A stretch of 64,000 bases of DNA from CAYVBW01 sp964588685 (GTDB taxonomy: Bacteria > Patescibacteriota > Microgenomatia > UBA1400 > PJMF01), in NCBI GenBank assembly GCA_964588685.1, contig CAZPQG010000003.1, positions 37,915-101,914 on the forward strand, in the 5' to 3' direction. Numbering within the stretch: the first letter of the stretch is position 1; the number at the start of each line of letters is the position of its first letter. Below the pieces are notes generated by a model. It saw nothing but the letters and a program-made list of their open reading frames with translations. It did no database searches and was not told where the DNA came from. Below are positions 54,973 through 63,242 of the stretch, in pieces. The position numbers and the translations under genes were made by a program.

Positions 54973-55218
54973 TTAGTTCATTAATAGTCTGCCAATAAAA
55001 ACCACAAGTAATGCGCCCGCTACTGCTACCGCAAAAGACGTTAAGTTAAATCCAGTTACTCCAACTGCAAAAAACTTTTGGCCTAGATAGCCTCCTACTA
55101 CTGCCCCAACAATTCCCAAGACGATTGATCCTACAATTCCTCCTTTTGAGCTGGGTACAATAAAATTAGCAATAGTTCCTGCGATAAGTCCAAAAATAAT
55201 CCAATAGATGATAGTCAT
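54973..55218 (-). CDS. GlsB/YeaQ/YmgE-family membrane protein
   Basis: 81 residues with three glycine-rich membrane helices. 'GLIAGTIANFIVPS', 'GGIVGSIVLGIVGAVVGGYLG' and the C-terminal helix match the transglycosylase-associated GlsB/YeaQ/YmgE family. It is linked to envelope and general stress in other bacteria, without known activity. Its start is backed by a strong GGAGG Shine-Dalgarno sequence (55228-55224) with 5-base spacing, unlike most genes in the window. Neighbours are the YggT-like gene upstream and the 64-residue membrane protein downstream. Confidence 0.88.
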   Translation of the reverse strand: MTIIYWIIFGLIAGTIANFIVPSSKGGIVGSIVLGIVGAVVGGYLGQKFFAVGVTGFNLTSFAVAVAGALLVVFIGRLLMN

Positions 55219-55223
55219 ATTTA

Positions 55224-55228
55224 CCTCC
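55224..55228 (-). promoter_or_regulatory. Consensus Shine-Dalgarno of the GlsB/YeaQ-type gene
   Basis: GGAGG, five bases before the ATG at 55218. It is notable because most starts in this window have no such element; the YggT-like gene upstream has a similar GGAG at 55678-55675. Confidence 0.7.
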
Positions 55229-55269
55229 TTTCCATGACCTGTATCCTCAAACTAAACACAACAAACAAA

Positions 55270-55668
55270 TTAATTAGTTTGTTGTCTTTCGCCGGAGAAT
55301 ATTTTTATTAATTGAACAATTCCCCAAGCCAGTATCGCATATACAATAATTGCGACCAGCGTTGAGGGCTCAAGAATCGAAGTTGTTTCAACTCCTTGAA
55401 TATATTCCCTTTGGAAGATTCCTTCAAAAGGAAGAATAAAGATTCCTGTTAAACCATATATCAAACCAACAAAACCACTAGCCATACTTGCTCCAGTCAA
55501 TTTAAGGATTAGACGGAAGGCTAATAGTATCTCCAATGCTCCCAAAAAGAAATAAATTAAATATTCTATGGTTTGAGAACTGGTTGCCACTCTTTTAGTT
55601 TCAGTGGTCACTGCTTCCCTTGGTCCCTCATTTTGGGTTGTTGTAGTTTCTTTTGTAATTTCTGCCAT
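55270..55668 (-). CDS. YggT-like membrane protein
   Basis: Thr/Glu-rich cytoplasmic N-terminus (1-32), then hydrophobic segments at about 35-53, 65-82 and 103-124. 'FLGALEILLAFRLILKL' and 'PFEGIFQ' resemble the YggT family of small integral membrane proteins. AAGGAG precedes the ATG with 6-base spacing. It is 51 bases upstream of the GlsB/YeaQ-type gene and likely forms an operon with it. Role unknown; the YggT family has been connected to osmotic response and septum-related genes. Confidence 0.65.
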   Translation of the reverse strand: MAEITKETTTTQNEGPREAVTTETKRVATSSQTIEYLIYFFLGALEILLAFRLILKLTGASMASGFVGLIYGLTGIFILPFEGIFQREYIQGVETTSILEPSTLVAIIVYAILAWGIVQLIKIFSGERQQTN

Positions 55669-55689
55669 ATTTTTCTCCTTTTTTTATTT

Positions 55690-56274
55690 TTATGTTACTA
55701 TTTCTGTCGTACTTAATTTTTTAAGTTTGGCGATAAGTTCTTCCTTGCTGTAACTAGAAGTATCTATTTGTTTATCTTCAAACATCCTTAATCCCTCGAT
55801 GATTCTTCGGACAAATATTGCTTCTTTGGTTCTCAAATTTCCTACTCTTATTTCATTTTCTTCGTAAGTTTCTGAGATGATTGCCAGTTGTGAAAATAGA
55901 AAAGTTGTATTAATAAATATGTTGGAGATATTTCTTATGTCTACACTATGTACTTCGGAAGAAAGCAAGTGACGGTCGATTATCGTAACTCTTGTATCTT
56001 CGACATTAATGGTATTGGGGAAAGGATCAAAGGGAAATGCATGAGAAGATATGCTCACTAATATTCTATTAGATTTTTTAACTAGGTCTGCAACAGTTTC
56101 GTTTTCCAATCTCTGTTGTTTATCTGCAATCTGACTCTCTTCTTTGATTTGTCTTTCCCGAGAGGGAAGACTGTCTCGAATTTTATCAAGTAAACCATTC
56201 ACCTCGCGCTGAGTATAAAGCTTTTCCGGATAAATATTACCATCCTTTTTTTTGTTATTTGTTTTAATTTTCAT
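55690..56274 (-). CDS. Hypothetical protein with PH-like beta domain
   Basis: Not securely recognised. Basic, charged N-terminal half (1-75) with helix-forming sequence 'REVNGLLDKIRDSLPSRERQ'. A beta-rich central part (80-150) with 'INVEDTRVTIIDRH' and 'VDIRNISNIFINTTF' resembles bacterial PH-like domains, and 'FVRRIIEGLRMFEDK' leads to the C-terminus. No membrane segment, so soluble. It lies between the ribbon-helix-helix gene and the YggT-like gene on the same strand, 21 bases before the latter. Confidence 0.55.
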   Translation of the reverse strand: MKIKTNNKKKDGNIYPEKLYTQREVNGLLDKIRDSLPSRERQIKEESQIADKQQRLENETVADLVKKSNRILVSISSHAFPFDPFPNTINVEDTRVTIIDRHLLSSEVHSVDIRNISNIFINTTFLFSQLAIISETYEENEIRVGNLRTKEAIFVRRIIEGLRMFEDKQIDTSSYSKEELIAKLKKLSTTEIVT

Positions 56275-56349
56275 ATTTGGGTGGATGATAAAAATTTGCT
56301 ATCATTTGGATTTTTGATAAAAAAAATTATTTTATTTAAATTAGATTTT

Positions 56350-56568
56350 TTATCTGTTTTTTTTCCTGCTTGCTACTTCAGTATAAGAATCAGCATCCAT
56401 TCTTACCTCAGCTTTTTTAATTACTGTTTCTTTTGGTAAATACTCTATTAAAGCCTTTTTTACAAGTGTAGATAAACTAAGATCATCAACTATAGCCTGA
56501 GCTTTAGCTTGTTTGGCAATTTTAGGGTTAAGAAAAAGAGTAACACGCTGCTTGTTTTTGTTTGACAT
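56350..56568 (-). CDS. Ribbon-helix-helix (Arc/MetJ/CopG-like) DNA-binding protein
   Basis: 72-residue protein with the RHH pattern: a beta strand 'QRVTLFLNP' (8-16), helix 'KIAKQAKAQAIVDDL' and helix 'SLSTLVKKALIEYLP', followed by a short basic tail. RHH proteins bind DNA as dimers, often as antitoxins that repress their own promoter. No toxin-like gene follows; the next gene is the PH-like protein 76 bases downstream. A near-consensus promoter, dense with repeats, ends 6 bases before the ATG. The likely role is a local autoregulated repressor. Confidence 0.75.
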   Translation of the reverse strand: MSNKNKQRVTLFLNPKIAKQAKAQAIVDDLSLSTLVKKALIEYLPKETVIKKAEVRMDADSYTEVASRKKNR

Positions 56569-56574
56569 AATTTA

Positions 56575-56613
56575 ATACTACAAGTTATTCAAGTAGTTGT
56601 CAAGGTACAAGTT
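56575..56613 (-). promoter_or_regulatory. Strong promoter with repeats before the RHH gene; leaderless start predicted
   Basis: On the minus strand, TTGACA (56603-56598), a 17-base spacer and TAGTAT (56580-56575). The ATG begins 6 bases after the -10, so transcription should start at or next to its A. AACTTGTA occurs twice at 27-base distance (56613-56606 and 56586-56579). ACTAC/GTAGT arms also flank the spacer, a good setting for RHH binding. Confidence 0.7.
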
Positions 56614-56835
56614 AAAAGTAATTGCATTAAGCGTGGTTAAAAATATTTGGATAACAAGAGAAAACTTTTTTGGGCTCTAAAAAATTGTTTCGTCTGGTGA
56701 ATAAAATTAAAACCAACTTTATCGCTTGTCTTTCAACAAGCCTAAATAATTGAGCATTAAACGACACTTCTATCATCCTCATAAACAGCAACTTTTCTAC
56801 CGCTAGAACAATTCTCTTTCTGTGATATAGTAAAA

Positions 56836-57963
56836 ATGCTTATGAGCGCAGTAGTAATTGAACACACCCTTGGAAAAGTCTTTGTCAAAAGAGATGGAAA
56901 AAAACAAACTGTGGACGCTAAGTTCTCTCCTGAATCAAACCCTTTTTCTTTAAAAGACGGGGACACTGTAATTACCGAGAAAGACGGCTATGTTGTGGAG
57001 GTCAGCGAATATAAAGACGGCAAATACAGCTCACAAATCTGTCTGTGCCCCAATTCCCAACTTACTCTGGATATCTCCACCACAATCTCCAAGATTAAGC
57101 TTGAAAAAGGTTCTTTCCGGTTGGCAACCAACGCTCCTTTAGAAATTCCCTATCTTGATGTTGCATATATTTTTGAAGAATTTCCCCAATTACAAAGCAC
57201 GGGAAAAGGAGAAATTTTTTCTTTGGTAAAAATAACTGATGACAAGGTAATTTTTGCCAACAAAAGCTTTCCTGTTGATTTGGTCCACAAAAAATCCGAT
57301 AAAAAAGTCCGCCTCAAAGCCAATGAGCAAGCAGCTGCAACTCCCGAAAAGATAAAAAAAGAAGAAGAGGTTAGTCAGAATATGCAAAACATCCTCTCCA
57401 AAACCATGGAAATTGGCCAGAATAAAATTAATAGTTTAACCATGGAAATACAACTAGGCTACTACCAATCTTTGCAAGAAACCCAGCAGGAAATGATTAA
57501 GGCTTTAAAAAATAATCTCAACCAATACTCTCTTGCCAGTCTTAAATCAATTATCAACGGTTGGGGGGAAGGCCTAGAAAAAGAACTTGCACAAATGCCT
57601 GCTCCGCTTAAAGAAAAAGCAAAACCATTGGTAGAAAATGCAATCAAACAATGGGCAGAGCTCACTCCCAACTTAATCAAGCTTAAAGCAAAATCTGAAG
57701 ACAAAGGGAAAGACATTAAAGAAAACATTGAAGAGTTAATTAAAGAACTTAGAAAAAACCTTCCAGGAAAGCTGGCAGCAGAACATGAAGAACGACTCCG
57801 TCAGTATCTGAAGCTAACCAAGAGAAAAACCAAAAAGAAAAAACCAAAAAAGAAGAAGGCTAAATCCAAACCAACAAAACTAGACAAAAAACTCAACAAA
57901 CTGAACAAAGAAGTTGAAGAAGGCTTAGCCAAACTCTCTAAAGAAATTGAAGAAAACAATTAA
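56836..57963 (+). CDS. FecR-like domain protein with helical, lysine-rich C-terminal half
   Basis: Residues about 5-130 resemble a FecR-type beta domain: 'GKVFVKRDGKKQTVDA', 'FSLKDGDTVITEKDGYVVEV', 'LEKGSFRLAT'. Residues 165-330 are helical and rich in Lys, Glu and Gln. A stretch of about 25 mainly lysine residues (near 332-350) and a final coiled-coil-like segment follow. No signal peptide or membrane segment is seen, unlike most FecR proteins, so localisation is unclear. An extended -10, TGA-TATAGT (56823-56831), sits so close that the ATG at 56842 (third codon) is the more likely start on a leaderless message. Confidence 0.65.
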   Translation: MLMSAVVIEHTLGKVFVKRDGKKQTVDAKFSPESNPFSLKDGDTVITEKDGYVVEVSEYKDGKYSSQICLCPNSQLTLDISTTISKIKLEKGSFRLATNAPLEIPYLDVAYIFEEFPQLQSTGKGEIFSLVKITDDKVIFANKSFPVDLVHKKSDKKVRLKANEQAAATPEKIKKEEEVSQNMQNILSKTMEIGQNKINSLTMEIQLGYYQSLQETQQEMIKALKNNLNQYSLASLKSIINGWGEGLEKELAQMPAPLKEKAKPLVENAIKQWAELTPNLIKLKAKSEDKGKDIKENIEELIKELRKNLPGKLAAEHEERLRQYLKLTKRKTKKKKPKKKKAKSKPTKLDKKLNKLNKEVEEGLAKLSKEIEENN

Positions 57964-58016
57964 TTATATTGTTTTAGTCTGTAGCTTTTTTAATTTAAGT
58001 TATTTATAATAAAAAT
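57964..58016 (+). promoter_or_regulatory. TATAAT six bases before the DUF305 start
   Basis: TATAAT at 58005-58010 is followed by AAAAAT and the ATG at 58017, which places the expected transcription start on the start codon. No clear -35 is seen at 16-18 bases. AT-richness makes a chance match possible. Confidence 0.35.
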
Positions 58017-58475
58017 ATGAAGTCCTCTAAACTTCTTTTAATGGCACTACTTCATTTTATTGTTATGTTTATTTTAATGTACTCCATGATTGATAGCTTC
58101 AACCACTTTTATTTTAATATAAATAAAATTTATATGGCGGGCATCATGACTGCTCCCATGCTTATTATTGAAATCTTTTTAATGAAAAGTATGTATAAAG
58201 ACAAGCAAAGCCTTACTTTTATTATGATAGCCAGTATTATTATTTTAGTCGTCTTTTTTGGTTTTATAAGAAAACAGGCTTTAGTGAAAGACAAGCAGTT
58301 TTTAAAATCCATGATTCCTCACCACTCAAGCGCTATTTTGATGTGTGAGGAAGCCTCTATAACCGATCAGGAAATTCAAAATCTTTGCAAGCAAATAATA
58401 GAAGCACAAAAAAAAGAAATTACCATCATGCAGAAAAAACTACAACAACTAGAAGATAATCAGGAACGACCCTAA
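58017..58475 (+). CDS. DUF305-domain membrane protein
   Basis: Three hydrophobic segments (about 5-26, 38-57 and 66-85), then an external or cytoplasmic DUF305 part with the signature 'FLKSMIPHHSSAILMCEEA' (near 98-116) and 'QIIEAQKKEITIMQKKLQ'. The His-His and Met residues of the family suggest copper or other metal binding. It has 152 residues and sits between the FecR-like gene and mscS on the plus strand. The C-terminal helix is charged. Function unknown beyond the family name. Confidence 0.88.
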   Translation: MKSSKLLLMALLHFIVMFILMYSMIDSFNHFYFNINKIYMAGIMTAPMLIIEIFLMKSMYKDKQSLTFIMIASIIILVVFFGFIRKQALVKDKQFLKSMIPHHSSAILMCEEASITDQEIQNLCKQIIEAQKKEITIMQKKLQQLEDNQERP

Positions 58476-58593
58476 AAATCATAACGTATCAACCTAATAT
58501 AATCTCAAGTAGAAGCTCCATTAAAATTTTAGACTCTCCCATCCAATCTTACATAAATTCTAACTGACTGATACAATCTTAAATAACAAATAT

Positions 58594-59439
58594 ATGGGAC
58601 AAAAATTTACTCAACTTGTCAGCAGCCAGCTTAATAATTGGTACCAGCAGCTTGCCAACTCCATCCCAAGCATTATCACTGCTTTCCTCGTTTTCTCATT
58701 TTTTTTTGCTCTAGCAAAAATTCTTGAAAAATACATTTATAAGACCATTGGCAAATTTATTGAAAAAAAAAGCCTAAAAAGATTCAGTACCTCTTTTGTT
58801 CGATTTTTAATAATCTCCATCGGCTTACTCACTGCTCTCAGTATTCTTAACTTAAACGGAGCCATTGCTTCTTTGCTTACTGGTGCCGGCCTTAGCGGTC
58901 TTGTTATCGGCTTTGCTATGCAAGAGATAATTTCCAACTACTTTTCAGGGATTACTATTTCAGTCAGTGATCCATTCAAGCTAGGAGAGCTTGTGGAAGT
59001 AGCTGGAAAACTTGGCTTAATTAAAAAAATTAAAATTCGCACCACCGTCATCGAAACTCCTCAAGGACAAATCATAGAAATACCCAACAAAAACGTCGTC
59101 AACAGCCCTATCATCAACTATAGTATTACCGGCCGAAGAAGAATCGACATTTCATCTGGAATTTCCTACCAAGACGACCCTCAAAAAGCTAAGCAATTAG
59201 CTATAAGAGTTGTTTCTAATATCAAAGGAGTTGATAAAAACATGCCCATCGAATTTTTTTACAATGAATTTGGAAAAAGTGCTCTAAACTTTACACTTCG
59301 TTTCTGGATGAACTTTGATAACTCTCAGATAAAGTTCTTTAATCTGAAATCAAAAGTCATTACCAAACTCCTTGAAACCTACAACAAAGAGGGCATCACT
59401 ATGCCATACCCCACCAAAACCGTCAGACTTAAAAAATAA
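58594..59439 (+). CDS. mscS: Small-conductance mechanosensitive channel, MscS family
   Basis: Homoheptameric channel that releases solutes on hypo-osmotic shock. Three membrane helices (about 20-45, 66-85 and 90-118). The pore helix 'LTGAGLSGLVIGFAMQEII' has the alternating Gly/Ala packing, then 'FSGITISVSDPFKLGE' and the cytoplasmic beta domain ('VIETPQGQIIEIPNKNVVNSPIINYS'). The 281 residues match E. coli MscS. TACAAT 16 bases before the ATG may be a -10 with a very short leader. Confidence 0.95.
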   Translation: MGQKFTQLVSSQLNNWYQQLANSIPSIITAFLVFSFFFALAKILEKYIYKTIGKFIEKKSLKRFSTSFVRFLIISIGLLTALSILNLNGAIASLLTGAGLSGLVIGFAMQEIISNYFSGITISVSDPFKLGELVEVAGKLGLIKKIKIRTTVIETPQGQIIEIPNKNVVNSPIINYSITGRRRIDISSGISYQDDPQKAKQLAIRVVSNIKGVDKNMPIEFFYNEFGKSALNFTLRFWMNFDNSQIKFFNLKSKVITKLLETYNKEGITMPYPTKTVRLKK

Positions 59440-59655
59440 AAAAAGTTTTTGCTCCCGTATTAGACAAGCTTAGAACTACTGGTTTTGTGTCTTGTGAATG
59501 AAAGAAAAGAAAAAATTGCTGTTAAAATTAAAGCTGACAACAACTAACAATTTACACTAAAGAAGAGTAATAATTGATTGGCTCCCCATTCATAACATTA
59601 CTCGGACTAGCTTTCCAATTTTAGTTTCAGTTAGCCAAACCCGAACAGCCACTGA

Positions 59656-60909
59656 CTAGCGGCGAATAAACAAGATGGCATTGGGGATGTTACGCCCCGG
59701 GCCAACTTTGTAGCTTCCTGACCAGAGGGCAGTTGAACCACCGTTATCTAAATTCAGAGCATTCTCCATACCTAAAGCTTTCATAACCAGAGCCGACTCT
59801 GCGACCGTGGCACTATGCACTACCCCAATATAGACTCGATTGTCTTGGTTGGCGACAAAACTGCGGTTGCCCCGACTCCCTTTTTTTGGATCACCGTCAC
59901 CCCTAAAACTTACTTCGCCACCAGAAACCAACAATGGATAGTTAGACAACACGCCATTGGGACTGGTATCACGACCCCACTGTGAAACAGCACCCACGAA
60001 GCGAATATAACTGTCGTCAAAAATCACTGCCGGATTGTTGCTATAGACATTATTATCTGAGTTAAAATAAATACCTTTGTGATTCATGACTAACAGATCA
60101 AAACTGTTCTTCTTGTCGGCACAACTAGGATAAGCGGCTGGGCAGAAATAGGAACCATTTACACCAGCATAAGCTCCATTACGTGACACATAGTCAGCCA
60201 ACGACAAAACCGGGCAATCTTGGTGACAGTCGTTATCAGCGGCAGTATCGACAATCACTCTGGTTGAACTCAGGTCAGCAGCAATTAAACTCACCAGGTA
60301 AGAACCTGTTTCAGTTGTTATCTTTTGCCGAGAATAACCCGAGTTAGGAGGTGTTAAGCTTTCAGGAACACCAGCCGGAATCTCCATTTGAGCAGCAACA
60401 TCCGCCAACTCTTGCTCAGTTTTTTCAATGCCCTGCTCCAGCTCAGCTAAAGTTGCGCTGGCTGAACTATAGTTAAGTTTAGACAGATAAACTAGAGCGT
60501 CAGTATAAAGTTGATCAAGATCTTGAGTATCGTCCGTCTTATTTTTTAGTTTTAGCAGCTGTTCGTAATATTCGCTCGTACTTTGCACCACTGCCTCAGT
60601 TTCTGCCATGCGCTGCTTCAGTTCTTCGTTAACTAAGTATTGATCTTCATTTTTAAGAGTAGTTAATTCTGCACTTAAACTGGCTTGCAGCTCTTCTGCC
60701 CTTGCTGCCTGCTGTTGGTTTACTTCAAGCTGCTGCTGAGATTGCTGCAACTGGTACCATAAGTACCCACCGATGAATATGAGTGAAGCAATTACCCAAA
60801 CAATTATCCCTATCACCAGATGGTGCCTGTTGAGTTTAAATTTAGTAAATAACGGCAACTGTTTAACCTTGAACAGTTTATTTTCTTTTTTTGAAAAAGG
60901 AGTGGGCAT
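59656..60909 (-). CDS. Phosphodiester glycosidase (NAGPA/DUF2233) family protein, membrane-anchored
   Basis: An N-terminal membrane anchor (about 31-52) is followed by a coiled-coil region (55-170, rich in Gln, Glu, Leu). The NAGPA-like domain then spans about 200-417: 'GVNGSYFCPAAYPSC', 'SNYPLLVSGGEV', 'RSFVANQDNRVYIGVV' and the closing 'MENALNLDNGGSTALW'. The family includes enzymes that cleave N-acetylglucosamine-phosphodiesters, and in bacteria it often acts on exopolysaccharides. Four cysteines near the domain start (DCHQDC, FC, SC) suggest disulfides outside the cell. The ATG is 6 bases after a TAGAAT hexamer. Confidence 0.88.
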   Translation of the reverse strand: MPTPFSKKENKLFKVKQLPLFTKFKLNRHHLVIGIIVWVIASLIFIGGYLWYQLQQSQQQLEVNQQQAARAEELQASLSAELTTLKNEDQYLVNEELKQRMAETEAVVQSTSEYYEQLLKLKNKTDDTQDLDQLYTDALVYLSKLNYSSASATLAELEQGIEKTEQELADVAAQMEIPAGVPESLTPPNSGYSRQKITTETGSYLVSLIAADLSSTRVIVDTAADNDCHQDCPVLSLADYVSRNGAYAGVNGSYFCPAAYPSCADKKNSFDLLVMNHKGIYFNSDNNVYSNNPAVIFDDSYIRFVGAVSQWGRDTSPNGVLSNYPLLVSGGEVSFRGDGDPKKGSRGNRSFVANQDNRVYIGVVHSATVAESALVMKALGMENALNLDNGGSTALWSGSYKVGPGRNIPNAILFIRR

Positions 60910-60943
60910 AGTCAGATTCTATCCAACCTTAAAACTAATACAA
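60910..60943 (-). promoter_or_regulatory. Promoter for the phosphodiester glycosidase gene, probably leaderless
   Basis: On the minus strand, TTGTAT (60943-60938), a 16-base spacer, TAGAAT (60921-60916), then CTGACT and the ATG at 60909. Transcription should begin at the start codon. Confidence 0.5.
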
Positions 60944-61019
60944 CGGGCAAGCGTGAGTAGTCAGACGCAGGCACGGGTTTTGTCCAATTTGTCAGGCGGC
61001 TGCAAAAGCTTTACTAATG

Positions 61020-62813
61020 CTAAAAAGGCCAAACTAGCGGTATCAAAAAGATTGCAGTTAAAAAAACTATCAAATCAAGAAAGATACCAAGCTTCCAATA
61101 ATCGGTAAATTCATATTGCCCGGGCTCAAGTACTAATAAATTTGCTTGGTGGCCTACAGGTGTTAGAAATGCGCAGGATCCCCCAACAGCAACAGCCATA
61201 AGAAAGGGATCAATAGAAACTCCAAGCTCTTGAGCTATTAAAATAGCTACCGGAGCCATTAAAACAGCCACTCCCACATTATTTACAAAGTCAGACATTA
61301 AAATACTAATTCCTAATACTAGCGCCAACATCATTGTTGTTGACGCGCTTGAAAAAATAGTTAAAAAGGTTGAGGATATAAGATGTCCTGTGCCAGATGA
61401 AATCATCGCCTCGCCAAAAGGGATCATCGCACCCAAGACTACGATTACTGACCAATCTATACTTTCGTAACCTTCTTTCACAGTTAATATACCTGCAACA
61501 ATCATCGCAACAGCACCCAAAAAGAAGCTTATCTCTACTGGAAAAACCTGAAAAAGAGTAAGCAAAATAGTAGCTAAAAAAATCAGCATAGCTGCAGCCA
61601 TATTAGATGAAGAAAGGAGTTTTGCCTCTCTTTTGGCTAGAGGAAGAAGTTCAAAATCATTTAAAAAATTATTAATGTTGTCTTGGTTTCCTTTTAAAAA
61701 CAGGATATCTCCGTAGTTTAATCTGATGTCTTTTAGTTTTTCTTTTAGCTTTTCTCCATGACGAGAAAGGGCGGATACCTCAATATCGTATTTGACATCA
61801 ATTTTTAAGCCTTCCAGACGAGATCCTCTTATCTTCGAAACAGGTCCCACGATCGCCTCAGCCTCTGATAAATCTTGTTCTTTTTCGCCTTTCTTTTTTG
61901 GACTCCTAATCTCTAAGTCGGTTATATTAATTATCACTTTCAAAACTTCCGGATCAGATTTGACTAAAAGAAGATCGTTTTCATAAATCTTTTCAGATGA
62001 CGGTGGGTCTTCAATTTTTTCATCTCCTCTAATGATAGCAGAGACAGTAAAGTCTTCTTCAACTTTTTCTTTTAAATCATTAATTGAAGTATTTATTAAT
62101 TCTGATTCGGTAGGAACTAGAAGCTCTGACGTATAATCGCTTATATTGGAAAGAGATTCGTCAGTTCCCGCGCCTTTTTTTCTTTTTGGCATCAATCTCC
62201 ATCCTAGAAGTGAGAGAAAAAGAATACAGGGGACAACAACCCACATACCTACTTGAGTAAAATCAAACATTCTAAAAGGCACACCTACGACATCAGCCCG
62301 AAAGGAAGAAACAATTATGTTGGGAGCATTCCCAATGAGGGTTAAGAACCCTCCCATGTGAGATGCAAAAGCAACCGGCATTAAGTAGTAAGCTGCAGAC
62401 GCTTTACTCTTTTTCGCTAACCTCATGGCCAGCGGTATAATGATTGCCAGAGACCCTATGTTATAGATAAAAGAAGAAAGTATTGCGGTGATAAAAGTTA
62501 AAAAGACAAGGTGAACCCATACGCTTTTATTTTTTATAGGAATTTTGGACAAAAGCAAGTCAATAAAACCGGTATTTGTGATGCCTCTACTCATAACCAA
62601 AACTGAGGCTACTATTATTACTGTCGGATTGCTAAAGCCTAAAAAAGCGTTTTCAAAAGGGACTACTCCTCCCAAAATTATAATAGCCAGAGCAATTAAA
62701 GCAACTAAATCATATCTTAATTTCCCCCAGATCCAAAAAATAAGGGCAAAGGCTATTCCGGTAAATAGAAATATTTGCTGACTCAATGGCCCAAAATTGA
62801 TTAAATTTGCCAT
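61020..62813 (-). CDS. SLC13/DASS-type permease with internal TrkA-C domains
   Basis: Ion-transporter superfamily protein with about ten membrane helices in two halves. The first half has 'LSSFIYNIGSLAIIIPLAMRL' and 'GGFLTLIGNAPNIIVSSF', the second 'SDFVNNVGVAVLMAPVAIL' and 'GGSCAFLTPVGHQANLLV'; these NxxT/TPxGHQ-like hairpins form the substrate site. Between them (about 220-375) lie two TrkA-C-like regulatory domains. Such carriers transport dicarboxylates, sulfate or other anions with Na+. Substrate unknown. 597 residues, normal for the TrkA-C form. Confidence 0.92.
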   Translation of the reverse strand: MANLINFGPLSQQIFLFTGIAFALIFWIWGKLRYDLVALIALAIIILGGVVPFENAFLGFSNPTVIIVASVLVMSRGITNTGFIDLLLSKIPIKNKSVWVHLVFLTFITAILSSFIYNIGSLAIIIPLAMRLAKKSKASAAYYLMPVAFASHMGGFLTLIGNAPNIIVSSFRADVVGVPFRMFDFTQVGMWVVVPCILFLSLLGWRLMPKRKKGAGTDESLSNISDYTSELLVPTESELINTSINDLKEKVEEDFTVSAIIRGDEKIEDPPSSEKIYENDLLLVKSDPEVLKVIINITDLEIRSPKKKGEKEQDLSEAEAIVGPVSKIRGSRLEGLKIDVKYDIEVSALSRHGEKLKEKLKDIRLNYGDILFLKGNQDNINNFLNDFELLPLAKREAKLLSSSNMAAAMLIFLATILLTLFQVFPVEISFFLGAVAMIVAGILTVKEGYESIDWSVIVVLGAMIPFGEAMISSGTGHLISSTFLTIFSSASTTMMLALVLGISILMSDFVNNVGVAVLMAPVAILIAQELGVSIDPFLMAVAVGGSCAFLTPVGHQANLLVLEPGQYEFTDYWKLGIFLDLIVFLTAIFLIPLVWPF

Positions 62814-62930
62814 TACTTTAAGTTAAATTAATTTTAATATACTTGATGTTTTTAGAATTTTTTGCAAGAAAAATAACTAAGATTTGTTTCAATTCTCACA
62901 GTTTTAAAATGCTTTTGCAAGACTAGTTTC

Positions 62931-63170
62931 TTAAGAAAGTAAAGGAGTAGGTTGGGAAGATTTAAATTGATTATTGCCTTTGAGCTGCTCCTCGTGGTGG
63001 GCTGTGTTCGAACTAGCATAATTTGATAAGAAGTTTATTCTAAATATTAAATAGTTTTTTAACTGCAGCAACAATGCTATGGCAAACATAATCAATAACA
63101 AAATGGGGATATTTATATTCCGGACTAAAGTATACAAAAAAGCATACATTTGCCCCACATTAGCATACAT
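62931..63170 (-). CDS. Possible small membrane protein (doubtful)
   Basis: 79-codon ORF with one hydrophobic segment (about 20-36) and a polar, His/Gln/Ser-rich tail. It lacks a ribosome-binding site and any recognisable family, and lies in a 429-base spacer (62814-63242) that otherwise holds nothing I can identify. An ORF of this size with a hydrophobic run occurs by chance in AT-rich DNA. Confidence 0.25.
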   Translation of the reverse strand: MYANVGQMYAFLYTLVRNINIPILLLIMFAIALLLQLKNYLIFRINFLSNYASSNTAHHEEQLKGNNQFKSSQPTPLLS

Positions 63171-63242
63171 AAGACTTCATCAACCTAAAATACAGCTGCG
63201 GATTATAATTAAATAATAAGAAGTGTAATAATATAGCCATCA

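Noticed and set aside
60773..61108. 111-codon plus-strand ORF spanning the phosphodiester glycosidase start and the permease end
   Set aside because: Overlaps two well-supported genes on the other strand and carries no recognisable domain.
62980..63020. tRNA remnant suggested by a GTTCGAAC-like string
   Set aside because: No matching T-stem, anticodon stem or acceptor stem surrounds it.
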